The notes under the pieces were generated by a model. That model ran no database searches. It was not told the DNA's origin and saw only the letters and a list, made by a program, of their open reading frames with translations. The translations under genes were made by a program, and so were the position numbers. From positions 75,208,953 through 75,272,952 of the forward strand of contig CM049311.1 in the NCBI GenBank assembly GCA_026874595.1: a stretch of 64,000 nucleotides of DNA, in the 5' to 3' direction. The stretch is from Sipunculus nudus (lineage: Eukaryota > Annelida > Sipuncula > Golfingiida > Sipunculidae). This document shows positions 21,581 to 33,300 of the stretch, in pieces. How positions within the stretch are numbered: position 1 is the stretch's first letter; each line of letters begins with the position of its first letter.

Positions 21581-22860
21581 GACTGTGCCCAAGACCAAAT
21601 GAATATTTCTACGGTTGCGGTTCAGCTTGCAAAGACAAGAGATGCGAAGTGGACGCCAGTCGGCGCTTCTGTCCGGCCGTCTGTGTACCCGGATGTTACT
21701 GCGAGCCTGGCCACGCACGCGACTCTTCAGGTCGATGTATCCCGGAAGGTCAATGCCCAGGGCGGAGATGTACGGAACAGAATGAATACTACACAAGATG
21801 TGGTAGTGGATGTGGTGACCGAAGATGTAACCAAACCCGGCCGACGTTTACATGTCCAGCTGTCTGCATCAAAGGATGCTTCTGTAAACCGGGTTACGCA
21901 CGTGACACCATGTGGAGTTGTATTCCTATAAAGGAGTGTCCCAAACCATCATGTAAAGGGGAGAATGAACAATATACTGAGTGTGGCAGTGGGTGCGGAG
22001 AATTGAAATGTGGCCAAGACCAGAAAAAAGTTTGTCCCAGAATCTGCTTGAAAGGATGCTTCTGTAAACCGGGTTACGCACGTGACGCCATGAAGAGGTG
22101 TGTTCCTGTTGGACAATGTCCGGAACCCTCATGTAAAGGTCAGAATGAACAATATACTGAATGTGGCAGTGGGTGCGGAGATTTGAAATGTGGCCAAGAC
22201 CAGAACAGAGTATGTCCAAGAATCTGCTTGAAAGGGTGCTTCTGTAGACCGGGTTACGCACGTGACGCCATGAAGAGGTGTGTTCCTGTTGGACAATGTC
22301 CGGAACCCTCATGTAAAGGTCAGAATGAACAATATACTGAATGTGGCAGTGGGTGCGGAGATTTGAAATGTGGCCAAGACCAGAACAGAGTATGTCCAAG
22401 AATCTGCTTGAAAGGGTGCTTCTGTAGACCGGGTTACGCACGTGACGCCATGAAGAGGTGTGTTCCTGTTGGACAATGTCCGAAACCCTCATGTAAAGGT
22501 CAGAATGAACAATATTCTGAATGTGGTAGTTCTTGCAAAGAATTGAAATGTGGCCAAGACCAGAAAAGAGTTTGTCCCAGAATCTGCTTGAAAGGATGCT
22601 TCTGTAAACCCGGCTATGCCCGTGACGGCATGGGGAAATGTGTTCCTGTGGGACACTGTCCGCACCGGGAATGCAAAGGAAAGAATGAACATTACACCGA
22701 ATGCGGGAGCGGATGCGGGGATTTGAATTGTGGCCAAAACAAGGACAGAGTATGTCCAGCAGTCTGCAGAGAAGGGTGTTTCTGTGACCCGGGCCATGCG
22801 CGTGACCCCTCGGGGAGGTGCATTCCAGAAAACCAGTGTCCAAAACGGGAAACAGTGTGA
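21581..22860 (+). CDS. TIL-domain protease inhibitor gene 1, exon 2 (7 TIL domains)
   Basis: Follows the acceptor TTTTTTACAG (21571-21580) and runs in frame from exon 1 to TGA at 22858-22860; whole protein 451 aa. After the signal peptide there are seven trypsin-inhibitor-like cysteine-rich domains with 10 Cys each: residues ~28-84, 89-145, 150-205, 210-265, 270-325, 330-385, 390-445. They sit at a near-exact 60-residue period with 4-residue linkers (PGRR, PKPS, PEPS, PHRE). TIL domains bind serine proteases through the loop between Cys5 and Cys6. Here that loop is CPAVC (domains 1, 2, 7) or CPRIC (3-6), suggesting P1 Ala or Arg. One N-glycosylation sequon, NQT, lies at ~109. No membrane segment: a secreted inhibitor is likely. 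A mucin- or matrix-type role for TIL arrays cannot be excluded. The methionine upstream at 21553 is intronic. Confidence 0.9.
22068..22482 (+). repeat. 180-bp exact internal repeat within TIL gene 1
   Basis: Bases 22068-22302 equal 22248-22482 without a mismatch, an offset of 180 bp = one TIL domain. Domains 4 and 5 are therefore identical in protein except for the linker (PEPS versus PKPS). Domain 3 shares part of the identity. This reflects very recent domain duplication or gene conversion; copy number could vary between alleles or be compressed by assembly. Confidence 0.95.
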
Positions 22861-23041
22861 AGGAAAGAATGTATATAATACAGAATACGAGAACGGATGT
22901 GGGGATTTGAAATGTAACCACAAACATATCCGTGTCATTTGTCCAGCTGATTGTAAGATTGGTTGTTTCTGTAATCCAGGTCACGTGCGTGATGCTTCCG
23001 GTGTTTGTATCCCAAAGGAAAACTGTCCATGGAGGGGCTGA
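22856..23041 (+). pseudogene. Relict eighth TIL domain, out of frame behind gene 1 stop
   Basis: In the +1 frame relative to exon 2, overlapping the TGA, 61 codons encode a TIL domain that starts CEGKN and includes ENGCGDLKC, KIGCFCNPGH, VRDASGVCIP and ENCP. Nine of ten cysteines remain; Cys2 is Tyr. It ends at TGA 23039-23041. It would be read only after a +1 shift, so by default it is 3' UTR. The same relic stands behind gene 2 in the same relative frame. Alternatives are a frameshift-dependent or alternatively spliced extension, with no direct support. Confidence 0.85.
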
Positions 23042-23189
23042 TTTGTTCATTTGCTCTCCTCAAGAGGTCGCTCCGGTATCCTGTAAAGTTAACAGTCGAA
23101 CTCTTGATAAACATGTACAATAGTTCTATATGAAAGAAACAAACTAAAATCTATAAGCATAATTTACTGTCAAACAGAATTTGTTATAT

Positions 23190-23195
23190 ATTAAA
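23190..23195 (+). terminator. Putative poly(A) signal, gene 1
   Basis: ATTAAA, followed by ACAAGGATGTATATTTTCGC; the same hexamer in the same context follows gene 2 (35879-35884). About 330 bp past the stop. Confidence 0.45.
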
Positions 23196-25331
23196 TACAA
23201 GGATGTATATTTTCGCAAATCAATATTTGTTGTGTCGCACTGTCAGAGCTGATAATGGAACATAGATCTTTCCATGCAAGTGTGTGCGTATGGGCGTGTG
23301 TGTTTTTCCACTAGTCAGAGTGACAGACACTGCCCCTTATCCAGATAATTCATCCTTTCCATGACTTCAAGCATTAATCTATTTCGTGCGGGAAATATAT
23401 TCTATTGTATAAACTAATGAAATCAAACAGGGAAAACATATGTTTAGTATACTTACGTGTTTTTTCGCGGTTTTTTTTAATCGCACGTGATGTATTTTTG
23501 TCCGTATGAGCTGTGACGCAAGCACTGCGTGGTTTTAAAATCGGATCATCCCGTGAAGCGCGTGCACTACATCACACGCCATGTTGTCATCATATTCAGC
23601 CGATCTCGACAGGTGTGATATATTTTAAACAAAGCCACAAAACGCCCGTGTCAAGTCCTCAACAATAGCATACTGCTGCAAGACCTTCGGCCCTCATCTT
23701 CTGCAGCTGGGATCTGTCACGGGGCAAGTAATGGGCAAATAACGGCCTGGATCAGGACCAGTGACATCCCCCGCTACAGTCGTCTGCTCTGGAAATACAA
23801 TAACGGGTAGACAGGCTCATGGTGATGAATGGTTAAGTATACTCCATAGGCAATATATCACTTTTCGTTATAAGTTTAAGGAAAACATACGGTAATGATT
23901 TTACGATTGCTTACGGTTATAATTAAGTGTATCATAAGCGAAGTCATAACGTGCCTGGAGAGCTTTTAACGTCTAAAATATAACGTACCGATGTTGTGTG
24001 AATTGTGCATCAAGTTTTGTCTTTGGCTCACCAATTTTACTTAAATGACAACAACCGGTAGTAAATTTATGACAGAGAAGGGTAATAATTAAGTGTGTCA
24101 GTTACATAAAAAAACAGAGCGTGCCTGGGTTCTATAGCAAAAAAGGCTTGTCGATGTTATATATATAAACCAAACACCCAGCCCGCTGTGCCTTTATATG
24201 CGTGTTTTAGTTTTCATATGATTAGTGTCACTATTTTGATACGGAGCCTTTTAAAAACAAAGACGAGGAGGCCAGCTGGATCTGATTATACTGAAGATTT
24301 TAAAATATAAAGCAAATGTTCATTTTTTATAAAGAAAAAATGCGATATATCTCAATCTGCTATAATTATTATAATACAGTAAGGTCATCTTAAAATACAT
24401 GTAGATATCTCAAGGCCTTTTATTGTATATTTGTCATCTGTCCTTAAATTTAAATGTTGATATTAAAAATGTTTAACAACTTAACAGATGTCTTTGTTTT
24501 AAATGGCCTGCAACTGCTTTATAGAAGAAAATATCTAATTAAGAAACAACACATGTTTTCTAACACAAATATGATAGCTTTATTCCTAATGGTTTGTGAG
24601 AAATGTCTTTATATGAAGATGATGAATGTTTAAAAAAAATGGCCAAAAACTGTTTGGGAAACGTTATGTTGTCCTAGCTGGCTAACTCAAAAGTGAATGC
24701 ATGCCAGTGATAGCTGTATAATTTAAAATCATACTTTTATCTGACTAAGTTCCCTTCTTCTTGAGTAACACTTGAACTATTTATCATTTGTAAAAAGTGA
24801 TTTTTAATCCCATGTGCCAAGACTGTAAACGTCAAACTCAGTAGATGGTCCCAGGGTCATTAACAGGAGCAACCCTGACTTGCTGTAATGGGTGTCAATA
24901 ATCTGGGTCAAGCTTATCAAGATAAACATTTCTCTAGCTCCAAAGACCAATACTGCGGATCACAATCCCTCATGTCAGTCAAGCCATAACTTGATTTGCC
25001 GGCCAGTGAGGGGAGTGAAGTATGTGTGTGTTTTTCTCCTGAGAGCAAACATGTGGTTCTGTTTACACCCCATGCATGTGGGGTTGACAGGTCAGTTAAA
25101 GTGCTCCTTTTTCCCTAAAGATGTATAATATATTGTCAATATAACACATTTTTGTGACAAGGTGGGTATAACAATATCCCTGCAAATCATCAACAGTTTT
25201 TTTATAATTAATATTTTAAATCTTTAATGATATTAAGACACTATAACCTTATATTATCTTATCTTAATTACTTCCCCAGGATCGTGCGCAACGAATAATT
25301 TTTATTGCATCTCAGTCTATTAGTTCATATA

Positions 25332-25399
25332 CAGTGGAACCTGTCTGAAAGATCACCTGTCTAATAAGACCACCTGGCTATTAAAACCACCCATTACTG
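25332..25399. mobile_element. Short pogo/Tigger-like remnant
   Basis: Begins TA-CAGTGGAACCTGTCTG and ends CCACCCATTACTG-TA, 68 bp. The CAGTGRAACC terminus next to a TA target is typical of pogo/Tigger-type MITEs. Ends are imperfectly inverted, so this is a weak call. Confidence 0.4.
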
Positions 25400-28139
25400 T
25401 AACGAAGGCATTCATATTGGTTATAACTAACCTATCTATACGTTGATCCACTTAATCCTTGTCAAAACTTTCCAAGAATGCTGCCTATGGAAGTGGCAAC
25501 CTAATATGGCAATCAAGAATTCTTAAATAATCCTCCAGTTTATGTTTTACAACATTTTTTACTCTTTCCAATGATGTGACAGATTAGATGTAGGTTAGGG
25601 GGACCTATTTCCAGGTCCGGTCAAGGTCGGCCCATTTTGTGGCGTCAAGAGTGAGCAGGGATTAAATATTGTAGGGCAGCAGAGAATGTTAGGCTTAAAT
25701 GTATGAAGAAAAATATATTGGTTCCAGATGGGGGGAGACAGGAGACTTTTAATAATTTTTTTTCTCAGAGGCAGTCATAATTTTTTGTGCTGTTTGAGGA
25801 GAATGAATGTGTCAGTGTTGGTGGTGTGGGCATGGCTCGGCAGGTGGCAACATCTGTGGTGCACTCTATAGGTCACGTGGTCCTATTTGTTTACATGACC
25901 AGGGGTCGCCAAGCCCTGAACCTGAAGGAGAGTAGTGAATGGTCTGGCTTTCTCTGGTTGGCTCTAGCCATCATGTGGTGGAGCATCAAAAACATCCCAT
26001 TGTTTGATTTTTAAGTATGTTAAGCATAATTTCCAATAAAATTGACAGTATTGGTCAATTTTTTTTTTTAATCTATGGCCAATCAAAGAGATGTTGTCCA
26101 AATGCTTGTTTGGGACTGCTTGGTGGGGTATTTTGGGCTTCACTGCATTCGGGCCAGGATGGTTAAAAAAGGAGATACACAAGCCCCCTTTTTTTGGTCT
26201 AGTTTGACTGAAGAAACAACAAATTCTCAGGTAAAAAAAAGTTTAATGTCAGAATTTATTTTGAAAATTATTTAAAAGAGGCCCAAACCTCAGGTGTTTT
26301 ATAGATGTTATATAGGGAAAATAAATACAGCCACGTGTCCTATAGTAAACTTCAGAAGCTGGTCTCTGGCGGGAAAACGAGGTACTAAACCCCGTGTTTT
26401 TCTGGAATAAAATAAAGTTTCAGGTGTTGATCTTGAGTTTGATGTATAACATGATGTCAAACACTCGATTGAAAAACCTTTTCCAGTTCACCCAACATGT
26501 GCACCTTATATTATAATATATAGTGCTTGGAAATTGGTCCCTCTACCCTGTACCCATGCATGAGAAGCCATCTTTGCATACGCTGGTCTTATTTTTTACG
26601 AGTATTTACATGACATCATCCAATCAACAGCTGTCTACTGAATTTTGCATGTTACCAATGATCTGACTGATATATGTGGGGCTGATATGTTGTAAAACAT
26701 GGACTGTTTTCTCATATTTAAAGTACTTATGTTTCTTAAATGCTAGGGGAATCTTTATTTCCCAAGTACAAATTTAGTCCATAAACCTTCTACCCTCTAT
26801 TACTTTTTTTCCACTAAAACGTAAATTTATAAAAAAAAATGTTTCTTAACAAAAAAAGATGGACAGGTTGAACACCTTTGACCAGTCCCATGAGTGGTCT
26901 TATAACACAGGTTTCACAGTATTCGCATTGTATTTCTATTAACGCCAAGTTCACATTTTCCCATTATTATAAACTGTGTATATTGAGAGTCCTGGTTAAA
27001 CAGCGTTTGAAGGCAGCCAAGTCAATCCTCCTTGAAGCTTTCACGCTTTCCTCAAACCCATACATGGTCATTAAATGATAATGCTGGAAACCAGCACCAG
27101 GTGGCGACACCAGACTTGCTGTGACTCTACCTTATCTTTCACGATAAACTTGATTGTAGCTATGATATCACCCGGTTTGCGTTGACAGGAGAGTTTTAGT
27201 GTGAGTCTTTTTTACAGTTTTAAAAGTATGGAATTAAGGGTTGATTATTTAGAGGTGTTCAATCACTAGACATCTTTATCAATAGTACAGTGATAATATT
27301 CTGATCAATGACTGAAAACCCATGACGTTGAAATACATATTTAGAAGACCGGTCATGAATTTTCATCTGAATAGTATTATACTTTATTTACTAAAAAAAC
27401 AACTGGATCCGTGTTAACAAACAGTGTTCCTGCGTAATGATCATAATCCCAACGGTTTCTTTTTCCATTTAGGTCCTACGCTGGCGCACCCTATAGCTAG
27501 GTGTGAAGAAGAAGAACCATGCGACTTTTCCCTCGAAATAATAGACGGTCTTGTACATAAGTAAACAAACGAACAGATCGTGCAAGATGTATTAAATTAC
27601 ACAACTGAAGAACAGCATAGCGGGGCGATTTGCAGGGAACATCCATTGTATTTCATCTCAGGTTGCATACCTCTCGTGAAAACAAGTGGGACTATTTCTC
27701 AATTGCGTATGTTAAGTGATATATGTATAATTCAGTAATGTATAATTTTTAAAGGTAAGCGGTAAGGGAATTAAATATACCGATAAATCAATTAATTTCA
27801 GTGGAAACGTTAGAAAATATATTTGAATGCTTAATATTAAAATTGATAACCTTATAGAGAGGTCGGCTTTGGAATATAACAATTTTGCGTATTGCTCAAT
27901 TTGTAATAATATGTGCTTGAAATCAGGGGTGTGTTCTGTAATTTTTTCATGTTAATATTATTTGATAATTACATCATAAAATTCATGAAATTTTGAAAAT
28001 GAAATATCCTTAAATAAATCGAAGCCAAAGTAGTGAAAATTATTTGAAAGGTAACTTTACGTAACAAACGTAGGATTTTTTTTGTGTCATTACACAGAAA
28101 TTTACTTTATTTTGCGTAGATCATTAGTTTATACATGCA

Positions 28140-28347
28140 CAAGGGCGGATCTAGGATTTAGGGAAGGGCGGGGTATAACGTTACACAAAGGGACTAATAC
28201 CCTTCAAAAGATCTACAAATCCCAGAAGGGGGGGGGGGTGTTAAAATTGGGGAAAACACTGCAAAAAAAAGTAATTTCTCGCAGGAATAGGGCCGGGGGG
28301 GGGGGGGGGGGGTTAACCCCCTCAATCCCCCTGTGGATCCGCCCCTG
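28140..28347. mobile_element. 208-bp MITE with 5-bp target duplication
   Basis: Inverted ends CAAGGGCGGATC (28140-28151) and GATCCGCCCCTG (28336-28347), flanked by ATGCA (28135-28139 and 28348-28352). The paralogous flank near 42663-42680 reads ATACATGCATTTGATAG with a single ATGCA, the empty site. Two long G-runs lie inside. The ends and short duplication resemble small hAT-type MITEs; superfamily is inferred. Confidence 0.8.
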
Positions 28348-28588
28348 ATGCATTTAATAGAATCTTTACCTTATTTATTCCAGGGCTTCATGTCACATTT
28401 TTCCAAATTGTACATACTTGCTCATTGGCTTTCTCAACTGTTTTCAAATAATTCAGGGTGAAAACAAATAGGTCCCCGCAGACTAATGGTGCCTCTTCGT
28501 AGGGGTTTCAAAGGGAGCAATTATGAATCCAGTGAAACATCAGACGTTTTTGTCACCAGCATCTCTCTGTTTCTTTGATTACCCATTA

Positions 28589-29212
28589 GATAAAGTTTGT
28601 TAAAAAATCCATTAATAGGAATAACATATTTCCACGTGTTCCGTATGATTTTGACTGAACATTTTCGTGCAGGAGCGGTTTAAGAGTTTTTACAATGGGC
28701 GCGCGCCGTCTTATTCTACCTTACAATATTTGGAAAACAAAATAAAATGTATGCTTAATGCGAAATGCAGCGCCGGAGTTCGCGCCTAGCTCAGTTTTCT
28801 TCTAGATTCCCCTAGAAAGCGGCTGAGCAGTTTTCCAAGAGCACATACAAGTGTGTTATCAACCATATCTTGTTAATACTCTGGCAAGCATAATTCGTCG
28901 GACTAGGCTCGGATGTCAGGCCAAACAACGGAGCAGTTTATATTGCATGATCATTTGTGAGGTATCACTCATACAACGCTTGTGCTCAAGCAGGTTTAGG
29001 TGCGAGGCCATAGCATGCGGGCCTGGCCATACAAATGAGCAGGTCATTACTAAGAGCAATTGTGTAATCTAATTAGCTCGGTGTTATTCATCTTATTCAT
29101 CATTTCACTTTTACTGTCAAGAGGGACCCTACTGCAACATCAGCCTTTTGCTGTCACTTGTCAATGAAGAGAACAGGGACGGCGTTATGCTTGATTACAA
29201 ACTGAAAAATCC
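28589..29212. other. Spacer between duplication units
   Basis: Follows the end of unit 1 homology. No coding or repeat recognised. Confidence 0.4.
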
Positions 29213-29420
29213 TTCAGCGGCCCGACCGTGGTGACAAGCCTGTCATCATCGCAAGGGATTTCAACATTGACATAACCACTAGCACTATTACCGATAAAGC
29301 AAATAGCAGAGGGAAACTTGTCGCATACAAAATGAAGTTGCCAGATACCCCTGACTCAAAGAAACGTAAACACATGCGAACAACGGCAGCCGAGAAGTTA
29401 GATACCGCGTTAAGTTAATC
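29213..29420 (+). pseudogene. Possible LINE endonuclease fragment
   Basis: A + frame reads RPDRGDKPVIIARDFNIDIT, resembling the GDFN motif of apurinic-type endonucleases of non-LTR elements, with Arg where Gly is expected. It stays open for about 50 further codons. Only one motif is visible and no other domain adjoins it, so the family is uncertain. Confidence 0.35.
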
Positions 29421-29819
29421 ATTAACTGTCGTCCGAACTTACCGCTAGACCCCTGACGATTTTTCGAAAATTCGTTATTCCGAAAGACAAGCCTGCCCCC
29501 GACGCTCCAATGTACTTACGCATACCAGCGGAATTTATTAAGTCTACTCAGGCCCCCAGCACACGCTAGCTGATATACCTTTGTCATGCAGGTTGCTCAT
29601 CCTATCTCCCTTTTATCTAAGATCACGTATCCACCCCCGTTTTAGTGTATGCAACATAGTTACAAGGTAGTTTATACGAATTACATCTCTGCCTTAATTA
29701 TGGCTCTCTATGTTTAAATTAATGTTAATATGTAAAATTACGTGCGGCCGGAACAGGCACAAAGCAAATAAGCCCCTGCTTTACCTATATATATATATAT
29801 ATATACATGCCGTGCAGGC

Positions 29820-29832
29820 TGACTCACGTCAT
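29820..29832 (+). promoter_or_regulatory. Composite AP-1 / CRE-like site (gene 2)
   Basis: TGACTCACGTCAT, identical to the gene 1 site. Confidence 0.5.
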
Positions 29833-30073
29833 GCCTTAATTGTCTATTGACGACGAGAGTACATTATTCATGGCAGCATGCATGTGTATCACGTTCAGAA
29901 TTAATTTTCAAGCGAACATGGAAAAATCCAGATTTAGTCTATTATCTGATGACATAATAAGCGATGGTACAAGTGGTCACAGATGCCAGAACATTCCATG
30001 CCTCATGAACATCAAACGGATGACTCGGGCCATAGCTCGCTGAACACACCTTGCTGACGTCAATGCATGCACG

Positions 30074-30083
30074 GGGGTTTTCC
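30074..30083 (+). promoter_or_regulatory. kappaB-like site (gene 2)
   Basis: GGGGTTTTCC, 91 bp before the ATG, identical to the gene 1 decamer although neighbouring bases differ. Confidence 0.55.
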
Positions 30084-30173
30084 CTTATTAGTCCCGGAAA
30101 CATATTTAGACAGTTAAAAGGAGTGACGGAGCTGGTCCAGAACAGAACTGCAACCGAGGAGGCTCGAGACAGG

Positions 30174-30249
30174 ATGGTAGTGACGTATATTGTCGGTGTA
30201 GTGCTCGTTTGCTGTGCCTTGGCAGAGGCCAGGCCGAGGCAAGATGAGG
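30174..30249 (+). CDS. TIL-domain protease inhibitor gene 2, exon 1 (signal peptide)
   Basis: Encodes MVVTYIVGVVLVCCALAEA followed by RPRQDE and the first base of a Gly codon. The donor is GTAAGT at 30250-30255. Same length and phase as gene 1 exon 1, with changes mainly between hydrophobic residues, which fits selection on a working signal peptide. Predicted cleavage after AEA. The next exon supplying the GA of the Gly codon is 34630-35549. Splicing is predicted from consensus signals and the paralogue. Confidence 0.85.
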
Positions 30250-33200
30250 GTAAGTGATCCGGGGATGTTTATTTTATACGGAAAATTCACACTAAAATTT
30301 TCTGGTCGATGTAAACTATTTATTCAGGTAAATAACCGAACCAGACTAATGATATAACCCTGTATACTATAAGTTTATCTGTTCTTTAAAATATTGTCTA
30401 GGTATCTTGTGCTGTATAATTAAATTAAGGAATCCAGGATACCAATCAAATGCTGAAAGTAGGCCTTATCCTGTATGAATGATTTTCATCACTGTTTTTC
30501 ATAAAAAAGAAGGATAAAATATTACTTCTCAGCGCCCAAGCAAGTAATTTTTAATCCAAATGAAATTGTAGGAATGAATAATTCATTTTATATATCTGAG
30601 TATTATATATATATTTAAAGAATTAAAATATGTTTCCTAGTTCTGTCGCCGGTTAAGATGAGTGTATGGGACGTAGTGTTAGTGAAGCGGATTGTAACTG
30701 ATTCGACCACAAAGGCAAACTCGTCACAACATGGAGGAACTGATTTCTTCACCATGCACGTTTGTATAAGAAATGTAGTCCAGAAAATGATTGCATCCAT
30801 CATTCAACAGACTGTGCCATCAAAGGGCCAAACGACTTATCCTTGAAAATGAAAGTTTATACTTAAAAATGCAAATGTTGTTTCCTTAAATATCACCAAA
30901 CGATAACGAATGTATTTTCAAATTTTTGAATGCGCAGAATATAAAAACTGACTTTCGCTGATTCTAATAATTCGGAGTACAATAGCTGCGGTCACATAGA
31001 CTGACCCAGTCGGTGCAATGGTTAAAACTAAATTCCTCCCGCTAACAGAGCCATAAAACTTGCTCTTGCAGTGTCGCAACGCTTGCAACAGGTATACTGT
31101 CACCCTTTGGCAAATTATATAACTAATTTATGGCTAACTAGCCGACAAGGGTTTGCACTGAGTTACGTCTCTTGGTATATGGAACCACGTTTTATATTAC
31201 GAATTATAGTAGCAAAACGTAAATACTATAAAGCCCAGGCGGGGCTACCGGTCACGGTCAGGAAAACTGGACAGGGCAATAAAGTTTTGCAGAACAGCTA
31301 GGCCAGGAATCTTTGATGTCCGGGAGCTCACTGGTTGTATGTTAAAATTCATAAGTAACTATAGTAACTAAAGACTTGAAGTGAGGTTGTTTTATTGGAC
31401 ATCTGATAGTTGTATTTCAAACAACTGGCCTATAATCAGAATTATAACCACATTTAGTGTATATACTAGAATTCAACTGTATCATAATGTAAGAATAAAA
31501 CTAAAAACCCATGTCAATATAACTGTATTTTAAGAAAGGCAATAAACAGGAGAGGTGTCTTTTAATTTCAGCATTTTTTTGTTGAAAATATCATAATTTA
31601 TTATAAATAAATGCGACTTTATCCGTTCAACTTAACAAAAAGAATAAAAATCATAGTATTACATGTCGATGTTTAGAAATATAGGTACATTACATAACTT
31701 TACATTAGATGTAATTAACTTCATCTACAATGCAGAATCAAATTAAACATTACTTTAGATGTAATTAATTTCTTTTAGGCTGCATAGTGCATATCTAATT
31801 ATATTAATTATTTTTTCTGTTTGAGAGAAATAACACTTGAGAATGCTTAGAATGGTTGATTAAGTATTAACAGAATAACATCTATATATATTAATAGCGT
31901 AACGCGAACTTTGTGATTTTCCCCCATGGGCGCCCCTTTTCTTTGTGCGTTCGGGCCTACGACCATAGAGTGTATGGTGCCGGGACCCACCTTTCTGTGT
32001 GGGCTCTATGCGGGGTTTTCTTGCAATTCGCGGTCACTGGCCGGAAATAATCCCCCTTGGTGATCCATTCTCAAAAGTCAACCTCGCGGGGGAACAGGGT
32101 CTATTGTACACAAGGAGATAACACATGAGGAAAATGCTCAAAAGGGAGATCTTTGAAAGAATCATAATTACCCGAATGATATTGCAGGAAGGAAAAAAGA
32201 AAGAGGAAGGGGTAAATCGGGTTGGACTTCAGAAAATCGGGGGGGGGGGGGGGGTTGCGCTATTATTTAGTTGCGCTATTTTTTAGTTGGTGATTATGAA
32301 AACTTAAGAGGGGGTATTATTTGAATACAATAAGGAGGACATTAGAGGAAATTCACACAAAAACATATGAGGATTTTCTGTTCCTCAGAAACTGCATAAT
32401 GTAGTCAAAATGTAAATGGGGTCAATATTTAAAATTATATTTCTTCAAACTTATGATATAAAATTTCAGTTGTTTTCAACATGCAATGTGAATGGCGATT
32501 AGGTGCATCCACGTTAACAATTTGACAAATATTATCTCTAAAATGTGATGTTTTGGGATGCGTGATATTTAAAAAAATGTACAGCCATTAAATGTACTTC
32601 ATATACAATAATGCTTCCACGAAAGGGAATGCAGTTATCGAGAAAACGTCCCAGCGCTACTCTACTACCATGCAAGATAGCAGGTTGCTTTTCTTGCGGA
32701 TTGACGGACTTGGAGGGCAACTTTTAATAGCGATGTTCAACATAATATATTTTCATATAAAAATGATTTCATTTATCATATAAACTTCTCCAAATAATGT
32801 CCGGCCTATCTCTTGGCATTATTAAGGCTTTATGCATAACACCATACATATATAATGGATCTATATATTAATATATAAATAACACCGTACGGATTAATAT
32901 GACATTCCACCATTCGTACCGGAACGTATTTGTCCATGTAATCAAGACTCAGACACAAAGTCAGCTATCAAACAGAACACTTACACACCAAATGTCGTCT
33001 TCAAAGAGGCCTAATACTGTAATATTGTACAACCAAGACCTTCAACTATGAAATATTATTTGACATCAGAAATAACTGCTCGCCACAAGCCGTGCGTAGC
33101 ATGGGTAATGGCTAGTATATTATATGATAGATTGGATATTTTAAACTATTTTATTCCTGACAGAAAAATCGATAGACCAAAATTTAAGACATTATGGACT

Positions 33201-33300
33201 CAGTAAAAGTGGTATAAAATGACAACAACGAGCATTTCAAATTCATTAGAATCACAAGAGTTGTTTACAAGATACATGCGTTTGTCACGTTTTTTTATGT
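30250..33300. other. Intron 1 of gene 2, 5' part
   Basis: AT-rich, no recognisable gene. A poly-G run lies near 32,240-32,254. The 62-codon frame at 30658-30846 matches nothing I know. Confidence 0.5.

Larger units (their letters stand above)
23042..28588. repeat. 3' flank of duplication unit 1
   Basis: Non-coding sequence collinear with 35727-42917 behind gene 2. Shared stretches include CTCGACAGGTGT with TTTTAAACAAAGCCACAAAA (23608-23642 / 36507-36541), CAGGCTCMTGGTGATGAATG, CTGGATCTGATTA, GTGTCAATAATCTGGG, TTGACAGGTCAGTTAAA, ACATGACATCATCCAATCA, CCAGCACCAGGTGGCGACAC and CATCTCTCTGTTTCTTTGAT. Homology stops near 28588 / 42917. Differences are discrete indels: an extra ~1.5 kb here (about 25,100-26,602) and the MITE at 28140. 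No gene seen in it. Confidence 0.85.
29803..30173 (+). promoter_or_regulatory. Promoter and 5' leader of TIL gene 2
   Basis: Collinear with 3695-4093. Keeps the AP-1/CRE composite and the kappaB-like decamer, but the TATA position reads GTTAAAAG. A ~40-bp stretch near 29880-29900 has no counterpart in gene 1. Preceded by a (TA)n run (about 29781-29804). Confidence 0.7.

Noticed and set aside
21599-21931. 110-codon second-frame ORF within exon 2 (also 34606-34980)
   Set aside because: Overlaps the TIL frame in another register and is conserved only as a by-product of the coding sequence.
22845-22870. Programmed +1 frameshift site joining TIL domain 7 to the relict domain
   Set aside because: Attractive because the shift is +1 at a TGA, but no known slippery motif is seen, gene 1's relic has lost a core cysteine, and gene 2's is plainly dead.
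21926-23050. 374-codon open frame antisense to TIL exon 2 (and a 253-codon one at 34975-35736)
   Set aside because: They arise because the sense domain repeat has a 180-nt period and biased codons, which keeps the opposite frame open. The translation has no family features and the sense frame is fully explained.
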